DNA of 64,000 nucleotides. Source: Flagellimonas taeanensis. Lineage in GTDB: Bacteria; Bacteroidota; Bacteroidia; Flavobacteriales; Flavobacteriaceae. The translations under genes were made by a program, and so were the position numbers. The notes under the pieces are model-generated. The model was given only the letters and a program-made list of their open reading frames with translations, was not told the DNA's origin and searched no databases. The DNA is taken from positions 372,001-436,000 of the forward strand of contig NZ_QXFO01000027.1 of NCBI RefSeq assembly GCF_003584105.1, given 5' to 3'. Shown here piece by piece: positions 8,033-16,049 of the stretch. Positions within the stretch are counted from its first letter, which is position 1. Every line of letters begins with the position of its first letter.

Positions 8033-9130
8033 TTATTCAACGCCTCCCTTAACACTGTCTTGCCATTCTTTCAATTCGTCCCACTTTCCTTCAGCGGCCA
8101 TTTTGGCTTGCTTTGGCCAAGAAGTTGGATCCAAATGGGCCATGGTAGAGCTGGCATCGGTCAAGATTTCCTTGATGTCCTCAGCAGATGTTTCTGAAAG
8201 TTTGGCGAAGGTGGATACCCCAGCTTCAACCAATGCTTCGGCTGCCTTTGGGCCAATGCCTTCAACCTTGGTCAAATCATCGACTTTTGCTTTTTCAGCT
8301 TTTACAGGTTTCACTTCTTTGGCAACTGCTTTTCCTTTTTTGGAAGGTTTTGCATCATCCTCGTCATCCACGTCGATAGCAATAGCTTTTTGTGTTACTT
8401 CTTCTTCCTCGTCTTCGTCTTTGTCGTTGCCCTTGTCATTTTTGCGCTCGGCCAAACCTTCGGCTACTGCTTTGGTCACTTCTTCCAAAATGGCCTCGAT
8501 GGATTTTCCGGCGTCATCATTGGCAGGGATAACGAAGTCGATGGGTCTTGGATCGGAGTTGGTATCGACCATCGCGAAAATAGGGATGTTCAATTTCAAC
8601 GCTTCCTTAACGGCAATGTGCTCACGCATGGTGTCCACAATGAAAAGTGCACCTGGCAAACGGGTCATGTCGGCAATGGAGCCCAAGTTTTTGTCCAACT
8701 TGGCACGCAAACGATCCACTTGCAATCTTTCTTTTTTGGAAAGGGTGTCAAAGGTCCCGTCTTTTTTCATACGGTCGATAGCTGCCATTTTCTTCACGGC
8801 CTTACGGATGGTGACAAAGTTGGTCAACATACCACCGGGCCATCTTTCGGTGATGTAGGGCATGTTCACTTTGGATACCTTGTCGGCAACAATGTCCTTC
8901 GCTTGTTTTTTGGTGGCCACAAAAAGGATTTTTCGTCCAGAGGCCGCAATTTTCTTAAGGGCCTCGTTGGCTTCCTCAAGTTTTGCTACAGTTTTGTAGA
9001 GATTGATGACATGGATACCGTTTCGCTCCATGTAGATGTAGGGAGCCATGTTGGGATTCCACTTTCGTGTTAGGTGTCCAAAATGCACACCTGCTTCCAG
9101 TAAGTCTTTTACTTCAATTTTACTTGCCAT
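8033..9130 (-). CDS. rpsB: Ribosomal protein S2 with C-terminal HhH extension
   Basis: Small-subunit ribosomal protein S2. Residues 1 to about 230 are the ordinary core (GVHFGHLTRKWNP at 14-26, RWPGGMLTNF near 96). The protein is 365 residues, over 100 longer than the usual 230-260. After a Lys/Glu/Asp-rich linker (about 231-282) comes an 83-residue module starting VDDLTKVEGIGPKAAEAL (283-300), a helix-hairpin-helix fold, ending with SWPKQAKMAAEGKW-type sequence. The same kind of module ends ActC in this window. The extension is in frame and codon use looks continuous, so it is not a frameshift artefact. Whether it contacts rRNA, DNA or another protein is unknown. Confidence 0.96.
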   Translation of the reverse strand: MASKIEVKDLLEAGVHFGHLTRKWNPNMAPYIYMERNGIHVINLYKTVAKLEEANEALKKIAASGRKILFVATKKQAKDIVADKVSKVNMPYITERWPGGMLTNFVTIRKAVKKMAAIDRMKKDGTFDTLSKKERLQVDRLRAKLDKNLGSIADMTRLPGALFIVDTMREHIAVKEALKLNIPIFAMVDTNSDPRPIDFVIPANDDAGKSIEAILEEVTKAVAEGLAERKNDKGNDKDEDEEEEVTQKAIAIDVDDEDDAKPSKKGKAVAKEVKPVKAEKAKVDDLTKVEGIGPKAAEALVEAGVSTFAKLSETSAEDIKEILTDASSTMAHLDPTSWPKQAKMAAEGKWDELKEWQDSVKGGVE

Positions 9131-9271
9131 TTTTTTGTACTTAGTTTACGTTCCGTTGTAGTAGCAATGCATTGGTGGTCACTTTTAGGTTCGCCCAACC
9201 CATTTAGATGCTAAACTAAACTCCAAAAAGTCGATTCTTTTTTTCCTTTTGGAACAACGACAACTTGGTTA

Positions 9272-9304
9272 AAAATTTAACCCTGAAATATAGGTTCCAG
9301 GGTT
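9272..9304 (-). terminator. Possible terminator or attenuator between rpsI and rpsB
   Basis: A 7-bp inverted repeat AACCCTG/CAGGGTT (9279-9285, 9298-9304) with a 12-base loop. On the minus strand the stem is followed by TTAAATTTTT, a weak T tract. It lies in the 213-base gap between rpsI and rpsB, so it could end the rplM-rpsI message or lie in the rpsB leader. No other gene is seen in that gap. Confidence 0.4.
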
Positions 9305-9343
9305 TTCAATGAACTTATATAGAGGTGCAAAGGCACCGCAATA

Positions 9344-9730
9344 TTAACGTTTGGAGAATTGGAATTTCTTACGGGCTTTCTTCTGTCCAAATTTCTTTCT
9401 CTCCACCATTCTTGGATCCCTTGTCAAAAGGCCTTCTGGCTTCAATACTTCCCTGTTCTCTGCGTTGATCTCGCACATGGCTCTTGACAATGCCAAACGC
9501 ACAGCTTCTGCCTGTCCGGTGATCCCACCGCCATATACATTGATCTTTACATCGTAGTTACCTTCGGTGTCGGTAAGGGTGAAAGGTTGTTTTACTTTGT
9601 ACTGCAGGGTGGCAGTGCTAAAGTAATCGTTAAGGTCCCTTTTGTTCACGGTTATGTTTCCAGAACCTTCGGAGACATATACTCTGGCCACCGCGGTCTT
9701 TCTTCTTCCTATCTTATGAACCACTTCCAT
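9344..9730 (-). CDS. rpsI: Ribosomal protein S9
   Basis: Small-subunit ribosomal protein S9, 128 residues, normal length. It has the N-terminal IGRRKTAVARVYV, the central GGGITGQAEAVRLALSRA (about 70-87) and the conserved basic tail KKFGQKKARKKFQFSKR whose last residues reach the P site. It begins at the base immediately before the rplM stop codon on the same strand, so the two are cotranscribed and probably translationally coupled. Confidence 0.98.
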   Translation of the reverse strand: MEVVHKIGRRKTAVARVYVSEGSGNITVNKRDLNDYFSTATLQYKVKQPFTLTDTEGNYDVKINVYGGGITGQAEAVRLALSRAMCEINAENREVLKPEGLLTRDPRMVERKKFGQKKARKKFQFSKR

Positions 9731-10186
9731 TTATTTGTAGTCGTTTAAGTTTATTGCCTTTGGTTTTTGTGCTTCCTGCCCGTGTTCGGTACCAACATAA
9801 ACCTTTAGGTTTCTGTAGATTTCCGCACCAAGTTTGTTCTTTGGCAACATTCCCTTCACGGAATTTTCGATAATGCGCTCAGGATGTTTCTTCAATACTT
9901 CTTTTGCGGAAGCGGAACGCTGTCCACCGGGATACCCGGTATATCTCAAATACACTTTGTCATCCCATTTGTTGCCGGTAAGGTTGATCTTTTCGGCGTT
10001 GATGACTATTACATTGTCCCCACAATCCACATGGGGAGTAAAGTTGGTCTTGTATTTCCCCCTAAGCAATTTGGCCACTTTTGATGCCAATCTTCCCAAG
10101 TTTTGCCCCTCTGCATCAACCAATAACCATTGCTTGTCAACGGTAGATTTATTGGCGGAAATAGTCTTATAACTTAATGTGTCCAC
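9731..10186 (-). CDS. rplM: Ribosomal protein L13
   Basis: Large-subunit ribosomal protein L13, 151 residues. Conserved segments are [20 protein letters not shown] (about 22-41), [16 protein letters not shown] (about 53-68) and [18 protein letters not shown] (about 114-131). First gene of the rplM-rpsI pair, with a full consensus promoter upstream. The leader holds a small CCCG/CGGG hairpin (10217-10229) that could take part in feedback control; that is only a guess. Confidence 0.98.
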   Translation of the reverse strand: MDTLSYKTISANKSTVDKQWLLVDAEGQNLGRLASKVAKLLRGKYKTNFTPHVDCGDNVIVINAEKINLTGNKWDDKVYLRYTGYPGGQRSASAKEVLKKHPERIIENSVKGMLPKNKLGAEIYRNLKVYVGTEHGQEAQKPKAINLNDYK

Positions 10187-10232
10187 TTCTAGAATATTAT
10201 TGATTTAAATACCTATCCCGATAAACGGGCTG

Positions 10233-10263
10233 CAAATGTACAATTATTAGATTGAATTACAAA
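10233..10263 (-). promoter_or_regulatory. Promoter of rplM-rpsI
   Basis: On the minus strand TTTG (10260-10263), exactly 19 bases, then TACATTTG (10233-10240), a full match to the Bacteroidetes primary sigma consensus TTTG-N19-TAnnTTTG. It leaves a leader of about 40 bases before the rplM ATG. Confidence 0.8.
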
Positions 10264-10432
10264 CGGTTGATTGGGAATATTTTTTTGCCTTTTTTCATTT
10301 TTTCTTCCTCGGTTCAAAAAAATTGCTAGCATGATGTTTTGAATGTTAAAAAAAACTTAAAAAACAAGGGTGCTGTAACTAACCTATTTTGACGTGGTCT
10401 TTAGGGTAATCAATCAATCCAAAAACGAACAG

Positions 10433-13084
10433 GTGAAAAATGCGCTGCTTTTTATTTTGCTTCTAACCTCTATTGTTGAACTCAAAGCCCAGGATACTAC
10501 CAATGTGGTCCCCAAGAAAATTTATGTGACCAAGGGTCTGGGCAGTGAAACCCCACCTACCATTGACGGTCTTTTGGATGATCCTGCTTGGAATCTTGTG
10601 GAATGGGGGGATGACTTTATTGAACAGCGACCCGATGAGAACACTCCCCCTGGGCAACAGACGGCTTTTAAGATAGTGTATGGCGAAAAGTCCCTCTACA
10701 TTGGTATCCGATGTTTTGATACCGAACCCGATAAAATCGTCAAGCGGTTATCGAGGCGGGATGGCTTTGAGGGCGATTGGATCGGGGTGTTCATCGACAG
10801 TTACCACGACCAAAGGACCGCTTTTGGTTTCATAGTGACGGCTGCAGGGGTGAAAGGGGACGTGTTTGAATCCAACAACGGGGCCAACGAGGATGATAGC
10901 TGGAACCCGATCTGGTACGTGAAGACCCATACCGATGGTGAGGGGTGGACGGCCGAGATGCGGATTCCTCTCAGCCAGATCAAGTTTGGGAACGAGGAGG
11001 ACCAAGTGTGGGGGCTCCAGTTCATGAGACGCTATTTTAGAAATGAGGAACGGTCCGTTTGGCAGCGCCTGCCCAGGGATGTGGCCGGATTCGTCAGCGA
11101 GTTTGGCGAACTGCACGGCCTGAAGAACATACAGCCCCAAAAGCAGTTGGAGATACAGCCCTACACTGTGGCCCGGATGGAAACTTACGAGGCGGAGGAA
11201 GGAAATCCTTTTAAGGATGGCAAAGACAGTGATATTACAGGAGGACTGGATGCCAAGATAGGGATTACCAACGACCTTACCCTGGACCTGACCGTGAACC
11301 CCGACTTTGGCCAAGTGGACGCAGACCCTTCGGCCATTGCATTGGATGGTTTCCAAATATTCTTTCAGGAAAGACGACCTTTCTTTGTGGAGAACAAAAA
11401 CATCTTTGACTTTAGCGTTTCGCAATCGGAGGCGGGCAATACCTTTGGTTCCGATAATGTTTTTTATTCCAGACGGATCGGAAGAAGCCCACAGGGTTAT
11501 CCCAGCACCATGGATGGCGAATTTGTGGACCAACCCGACAATACACCGATCATAGGTGCGGCAAAATTCAGCGGAAAGACGAAGAATGGTTGGGCCATTG
11601 GGGTCTTGGAAAGTGTGACCGCACGGAGGCAGGCCACCATCGTCGATGAAAATGGCAATCGGAGGGAAGAGACCGTGGAACCCCTGACCAATTATTTTGT
11701 GGGCAGATTGCAGAAGGATTTCAACAACCGAAATTCCTATGTCGGTGGAATTTTTACCTCGACCAATAGGGAAGATCTGCCCCAAGAACTCGACTTTTTA
11801 CACCAATCCGCATATACCGGTGCCCTTGATTTCAAGCACCAGTGGAACAATAGGGACTGGTATGTGGAAGGCGACATCATCCTGAGCCATGTGGCCGGGA
11901 GCAAGCAGGCCATCCAAGACACCCAACGGTCCATTGCGCACTTGTTCCATAGGGTGGACGCCGACCATGTTTCCGTGGATACCACCAGAACCTCTTTGAC
12001 GGGTAGCGGGGGCAATGTCCAGATCGGTAAATTGGGAAAGGGCCATTGGCGGTTCGAGTCGGGTGGTACGTGGCGGTCCCCGGAACTGGAGCTGAACGAT
12101 ATTGGGTTCCAACGGCAGGCGGACGATATCCGGCATTACACATGGGTAGGGTACCAGACCCTGAAACCCGACAGTACGTTCAGGCAGGTGGGCATCAACT
12201 ACAACCATTGGACGGCCTGGGACTTTGGAGGCAACCATAATTATATGCAGTTCAACACCAACAGTTGGCAGAACTGGAAAAACAATTGGCAAACCAACCT
12301 TGGGTTGAATTATGCAGTAGTCGATTATTCCAATTTTGCACTCCGGGGCGGGCCAAGGTTAAGACAGACGCCATGGTTCAGTTTTTGGAACAGCATCAAT
12401 ACGGATAATAGAAAAAAAATCAGGTTCTCCATTTTCCATGAGGGGAGAAAGGCGGTTGATAATTCTGTAAAGTCCTACTATATTGAAGGTGGCTTTGTAT
12501 ACCAGCCCATCAACGCATTGCGGATTTCCGCTTTCCCATCGCTGGGCATCAATCATGATAAATTACAGTTCATTGATAATTTTGATGACATAGGTGGTTC
12601 CCCGAGATATCTGAACGGAGAGATAGACCAACGCACCCTGAGCATGTCCATTCGGTTGAACTATACCATCAACCCCAACCTCACCATCCAGTATTGGGGC
12701 CAGCCCTTCATTTCAAGGGGGAGGTATTCCAACTTTAAGCATGTCACCGATGCCACGGCCAAGCGGTTTGAGGACAGGTTTGTGCAGTATGGGGTCAATC
12801 AGACCACTCTAAGTGATGGCGTGTATGCCATTGATGAAGATTTGGACAATGTTGCAGACTTCAGCTTTGACAACCCTGATTTCTCCTTCGTGCAGTTCCG
12901 TTCCAATTTGGTGGTCCGATGGGAGTACATTCCCGGTTCCGAGATATTCTTGGTCTGGTCGCAGGATGTGTCCCGAAGTGGCGACCCTACGGATGGACTG
13001 TTGCCCAGTCTGGGAGACAATATTTTTGGACAGAAGCCCCAGAATATCTTTTTGTTGAAGGCTACGTATCGGTTTGTGCTGTAG
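10433..13084 (+). CDS. DUF5916 outer-membrane protein with CBM9-like domain
   Basis: An exported protein of 883 residues from the GTG at 10433, which begins a clean signal peptide (MKNALLFILLLTSIVELKAQ). An in-frame GTG at 10394 would place a polar stretch in front and is less likely. After the signal comes a beta-sandwich resembling family 9 carbohydrate-binding modules (about residues 30-210). The DUF5916 region follows, with DLTVNPDFGQVDADPS and FFQERRPFFVENKNIFDF, then many aromatic, alternating beta-strands ending in a terminal aromatic-rich strand, as expected for an outer-membrane barrel. The family is common in Bacteroidetes and its transport or enzyme role is not established. No TonB receptor or Sus genes are adjacent. 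Confidence 0.82.
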   Translation: MKNALLFILLLTSIVELKAQDTTNVVPKKIYVTKGLGSETPPTIDGLLDDPAWNLVEWGDDFIEQRPDENTPPGQQTAFKIVYGEKSLYIGIRCFDTEPDKIVKRLSRRDGFEGDWIGVFIDSYHDQRTAFGFIVTAAGVKGDVFESNNGANEDDSWNPIWYVKTHTDGEGWTAEMRIPLSQIKFGNEEDQVWGLQFMRRYFRNEERSVWQRLPRDVAGFVSEFGELHGLKNIQPQKQLEIQPYTVARMETYEAEEGNPFKDGKDSDITGGLDAKIGITNDLTLDLTVNPDFGQVDADPSAIALDGFQIFFQERRPFFVENKNIFDFSVSQSEAGNTFGSDNVFYSRRIGRSPQGYPSTMDGEFVDQPDNTPIIGAAKFSGKTKNGWAIGVLESVTARRQATIVDENGNRREETVEPLTNYFVGRLQKDFNNRNSYVGGIFTSTNREDLPQELDFLHQSAYTGALDFKHQWNNRDWYVEGDIILSHVAGSKQAIQDTQRSIAHLFHRVDADHVSVDTTRTSLTGSGGNVQIGKLGKGHWRFESGGTWRSPELELNDIGFQRQADDIRHYTWVGYQTLKPDSTFRQVGINYNHWTAWDFGGNHNYMQFNTNSWQNWKNNWQTNLGLNYAVVDYSNFALRGGPRLRQTPWFSFWNSINTDNRKKIRFSIFHEGRKAVDNSVKSYYIEGGFVYQPINALRISAFPSLGINHDKLQFIDNFDDIGGSPRYLNGEIDQRTLSMSIRLNYTINPNLTIQYWGQPFISRGRYSNFKHVTDATAKRFEDRFVQYGVNQTTLSDGVYAIDEDLDNVADFSFDNPDFSFVQFRSNLVVRWEYIPGSEIFLVWSQDVSRSGDPTDGLLPSLGDNIFGQKPQNIFLLKATYRFVL

Positions 13085-13114
13085 GGATGCTACAGGTTAA
13101 AAATTTTCATGGCT

Positions 13115-13219
13115 GCTGAGCGGAGTCGAAGCATCCATGTGGAATTCAAAGGATCTACACGTCAACCTGAACTCGTTTCAGGTTCTCACTGATAATGGGC
13201 TGCTGAGCGGAGTCGAAGC
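13115..13219. repeat. Intergenic repeats, GCTGAGCGG family, two direct copies
   Basis: The 18-mer GCTGAGCGGAGTCGAAGC occurs at 13115-13132 and 13202-13219 in the same direction. Between them is a small palindrome AACCTGAA/TTCAGGTT (13164-13171, 13177-13184). Relatives lie at 15988-16005 (one mismatch) and inverted at 16025-16042. The spacing is irregular and there are no CRISPR-like spacers; this looks like a dispersed intergenic repeat family. It fills the gap between the convergent DUF5916 and hisC-like genes, where no separate terminator is seen. Confidence 0.8.
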
Positions 13220-13226
13220 ATTATGG

Positions 13227-14327
13227 TCATGCAACCATTATTTTCCGAATCGCTTTTACACAGGCCTCATTGGCTTCAGCGTCACCTATGGTGATGCGCA
13301 CCTTGCCGGGGGCACCAAATTGCGAAACGGGTCGCACCATAATACCCTCTTCCATCATCCGATCTGTGAATTCCATTTCGAGTAAGGGCGGGTCGATGAT
13401 AAAAAAGTTGGCTTGGCTAGGCCAGTATTTGATGCCGATGTTGTCAAATTCTTGGGCAAGATATGTTCTGCCATCGAGAACCGTCTGCACCGTTTTTTCA
13501 ATAAACTCCGAATCGTTCAAGGCCCCGATGCCTGCCTCGATGGAAGTCAAGGGTAGCAAAAAGGGCTTTTGGATCAACCGGATATAGTTGGCAATGGTTG
13601 GGGTAGTGTAGGCATAGCCGATACGCTGTCCCGCTAAACCATAGGTTTTGGAAAAGCTGTTCAGGCCAAGCATATTGTGTCCCGCCAAAACATAGGGTAG
13701 GGCGGTTACATAATCCTTCGCATCCGCAAAGTGGCGGTACACTTCATCAAAAACGATAAGGATGTTCTTGGGGACCATTTCCAAAAAGTCGTCCAACACG
13801 GGTTTGGGAATATAGGTGCCCGTTGGGTTGTTCGGACTGGTGAGGAAAATGACCTTGGTCCGCTCCGTGATGGCGTTCAAAATCCCTGCCACGTCCAAAT
13901 CGTAGTTGGGGGAAAGCAAAGGGACATCGATGGTTTTGGCGCCGTACCATCTGGAAAAAACGGAATAGGGCAAAAAGCAAGGGTTGGAATAGATGACCTC
14001 GTCCCCTTCATTGATAAAGGCCCTCAAGATAATATCAATGATTTCCGAACCACTGTTGCCACAAAGAAATTGGTCGGTGCTTAATATTCCGTCAAAATCC
14101 TCGACCAAAGCTTCCCGAAGGCGGATGTCGGTTTGATCGGGGTAGATATCGATATGCTCCAAGGCCGCTTTTATGGCCGCAACCGCTTTGGGTGATGCGC
14201 CCAACGGATTTTCGTTGGAGGACAGCTTATAGATTTTTTTATCGGAAGGTGGAATGTTCTTTCCGCCTTTATACACCTCTTTGGGCTCCAAATGGGCCTT
14301 AAAGATGGATTCGATGTTTTTTTTCAT
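13227..14327 (-). CDS. hisC: HisC-type histidinol-phosphate/aromatic aminotransferase
   Basis: A class I/II PLP-dependent aminotransferase, 366 residues. It shows SSNENPLGASPKAV near residue 35, the PLP contact CGNSGSEIID near 89, SPNNPTGTYIP near 164 and the Schiff-base lysine in NSFSKTYGLAGQRIGYAY (about 225-242). The family converts imidazole-acetol phosphate to histidinol phosphate, and some members accept aromatic amino acids. No other his gene is nearby, while 4-hydroxyphenylpyruvate catabolism genes lie about 2 kb upstream on the same strand. An aromatic aminotransferase role is therefore a reasonable alternative. The symbol reflects family, not proven substrate. Confidence 0.8.
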   Translation of the reverse strand: MKKNIESIFKAHLEPKEVYKGGKNIPPSDKKIYKLSSNENPLGASPKAVAAIKAALEHIDIYPDQTDIRLREALVEDFDGILSTDQFLCGNSGSEIIDIILRAFINEGDEVIYSNPCFLPYSVFSRWYGAKTIDVPLLSPNYDLDVAGILNAITERTKVIFLTSPNNPTGTYIPKPVLDDFLEMVPKNILIVFDEVYRHFADAKDYVTALPYVLAGHNMLGLNSFSKTYGLAGQRIGYAYTTPTIANYIRLIQKPFLLPLTSIEAGIGALNDSEFIEKTVQTVLDGRTYLAQEFDNIGIKYWPSQANFFIIDPPLLEMEFTDRMMEEGIMVRPVSQFGAPGKVRITIGDAEANEACVKAIRKIMVA

Positions 14328-14373
14328 ATCAGTATTTCGATTTTGATGAGGGAGGTGTGTAAATTTTAATGCT

Positions 14374-15018
14374 TTATTTTCTTTTTTCTTCTTCTTCTTT
14401 TTTCATGGCTCTTCTATCATAACTTTGATAATAAAGGCTATTGACATCGGGGTAATCTTTAGATATCACCAAATCGATTTTTGATTTTCGACAATTATCT
14501 ATTGTACCGCATGGTAAACTGTCTTTGTGTAATCTAGTCCTAAATTTGAAACTACCTTTTAGGTAGATGTATTTAATATATAAATCAACATAAGAATCAG
14601 ATATAGGAAATATATTCTCTATCTCACCTTGAATTTTAATTCCTTTCTTTAATAAGTGTTCAACTTCAAGTGGATTTTTGGTTATTAAGATTTTGGAATT
14701 ATTTGGGTTAGTAATCTCGTATTCAACGGGATAAAACCTGTATTTTATTGCCTTAGCATTTCGGACATATTTAGGCCAACCAGAGTCATCCGGATCGCTT
14801 GTATCATAAAGCTTGCCATCTGCATAGAATTTGAAATCAATATATCCATGTCTTGAGGAGTATTTAAAATCAGTTACCCTACCAATAGTCATTTTTTTGT
14901 TTGAATTCAAAGAAATTTCATCTTTCCAAGAATTATAAAACCCTATAACTATTACCACACAAAGAAGGGATAAAATGATGGCCCCTTTTTTATTTTTCTG
15001 TTTCTCCTCAGCAGTCAT
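14374..15018 (-). CDS. AT-rich hypothetical membrane-anchored protein
   Basis: A 214-residue protein not recognised. A lysine-rich N terminus is followed by one membrane helix (about residues 12-28, AIILSLLCVVIVIGFY). The rest looks like an extracytoplasmic beta-rich domain with YSSRHGYIDFKFYADGKLYD near 54-73 and a C-terminal run of lysine and glutamate. Base composition is visibly more AT-rich than its neighbours and codons favour A/T, suggesting a different origin. It lies between genomic repeats at 13202 and 15988, with the hisC-like gene and a flavin reductase on either side in the same direction. Confidence 0.7.
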   Translation of the reverse strand: MTAEEKQKNKKGAIILSLLCVVIVIGFYNSWKDEISLNSNKKMTIGRVTDFKYSSRHGYIDFKFYADGKLYDTSDPDDSGWPKYVRNAKAIKYRFYPVEYEITNPNNSKILITKNPLEVEHLLKKGIKIQGEIENIFPISDSYVDLYIKYIYLKGSFKFRTRLHKDSLPCGTIDNCRKSKIDLVISKDYPDVNSLYYQSYDRRAMKKEEEEKRK

Positions 15019-15056
15019 TGGGTTATTATCGTCTTCAACTCGTTAATCATTTATTT

Positions 15057-15932
15057 TTAACTTGATAACCTATCCCCAAATAACAAATACGCCATGGCCT
15101 TTTCCGTATCCCCAGCTTCCAAAAGCTGCTGGGCCAAGGTATGGAGTTCCTTTTTAGACAGATTTTCCGCTCCATCCGCTTTTACCATTTTTTCAACTTC
15201 GGATGCAGAGGGCAGACTTTCCACATTGCCCAGTCGTCCCAGATTGTTTCCGGTAAGCACTTCGCTTTCCCGAATGCCTTTTGGCAAGGCGTCCACCCCA
15301 ATGCCGTGGGTGCGGAGTGGTTTCGGGATTTCAAACAACGAATCCTTGATGGCCCGGATGTACCAATTACCCCCCATACGGCCCACGAGGTCCAATTTTT
15401 CGGTGTCCAAAATGCCATCGGTAAAATAGGCATCGTCTACGTGGATAAGTTCCACTTTGGCTATGATCAAGTTTCCGGCTCCTGGGGTTTGGGCCAGTTC
15501 AATGACCTCTTGCACCGTACACTCAAAAGAAACAGGGGATTCCGCCACGCGGGGTGGTCGTACCTTTTCACTGGGCACTTCGGTAAATCCCGCCTTTTGA
15601 AATTCGTTCACCCCTTTGGCATAGGCCGTGCTCGAAAGCGACATCTGTTCCGCCATGTTGTGGTTCACAATATTGATGACCACTTCGGGGACTTCCAATA
15701 CATTTTCGTGGGTATGTTTCAAGGAATTGTCCCTACCACTTCGGGAAGGTGAAAAGATCATGATGGGCGGATTGGAACTGAACACATTGAAAAAACTGAA
15801 CGGGCTCAGGTTCACGTTCCCATCTTTGTCGATGGTACTGGCAAAGCAGATAGGCCTGGGTGCTACTGCAGTGAGCAGAATGCTGTGCAGTTCGGGTTGA
15901 CTTACTTGGGTTGGGTCTACGGTTTTGATCAT
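15057..15932 (-). CDS. Flavin reductase-like FMN-binding protein
   Basis: A 291-residue protein of the flavin reductase/DIM6-NTAB family, which binds FMN in a split-barrel fold and in characterised members reduces flavin for a partner oxygenase. Conserved stretches are VAPRPICFASTIDKDGNVNLSPFSFF, split here as VAPRPICFAST and NLSPFSFFNVFS, then PPIMIFSPSRSGRDN. The start is placed at the ATG at 15932. A longer reading to 15983 would run into the repeat hairpin and adds a poor N terminus. The C-terminal 80 residues beyond the barrel are helical and lack a recognised domain. It follows fahA on the same strand, so it may belong to the tyrosine breakdown operon, but that link is only positional. 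Confidence 0.82.
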   Translation of the reverse strand: MIKTVDPTQVSQPELHSILLTAVAPRPICFASTIDKDGNVNLSPFSFFNVFSSNPPIMIFSPSRSGRDNSLKHTHENVLEVPEVVINIVNHNMAEQMSLSSTAYAKGVNEFQKAGFTEVPSEKVRPPRVAESPVSFECTVQEVIELAQTPGAGNLIIAKVELIHVDDAYFTDGILDTEKLDLVGRMGGNWYIRAIKDSLFEIPKPLRTHGIGVDALPKGIRESEVLTGNNLGRLGNVESLPSASEVEKMVKADGAENLSKKELHTLAQQLLEAGDTEKAMAYLLFGDRLSS

Positions 15933-15982
15933 GGTTTTAAGTTTCTTGTCATATCGAGTGCAGTCGATGTCGTAATTCAACA

Positions 15983-16047
15983 AGGTGGCTGAGCGAAGTC
16001 GAAGCCACTATTTGATATTCGGTAGCTTCGACTCCGCTCAGCTACCT
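15983..16047. repeat. Inverted repeat hairpin downstream of fahA
   Basis: Two inverted copies of the GCTGAGCGG family face each other (15988-16005 with one mismatch, and 16025-16042), extended by AGGTGGCTGAGC and GCTCAGCTACCT at the ends, with a loop of about 20 bases. It starts two bases after the fahA stop (minus strand). It could act as a transcription barrier or an mRNA 3'-end stabiliser, but no T tract is present. Confidence 0.75.
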
Positions 16048-16049
16048 AA

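Noticed and set aside
8033..8284. S2 extension as a frameshift or gene fusion artefact
   Set aside because: Reading frame and codon use run on smoothly and the extension is a recognisable folded module.
13115..16042. Repeats taken as a CRISPR array
   Set aside because: Only four copies, in mixed orientation and with irregular spacing, and no cas genes; they fit a dispersed intergenic repeat.
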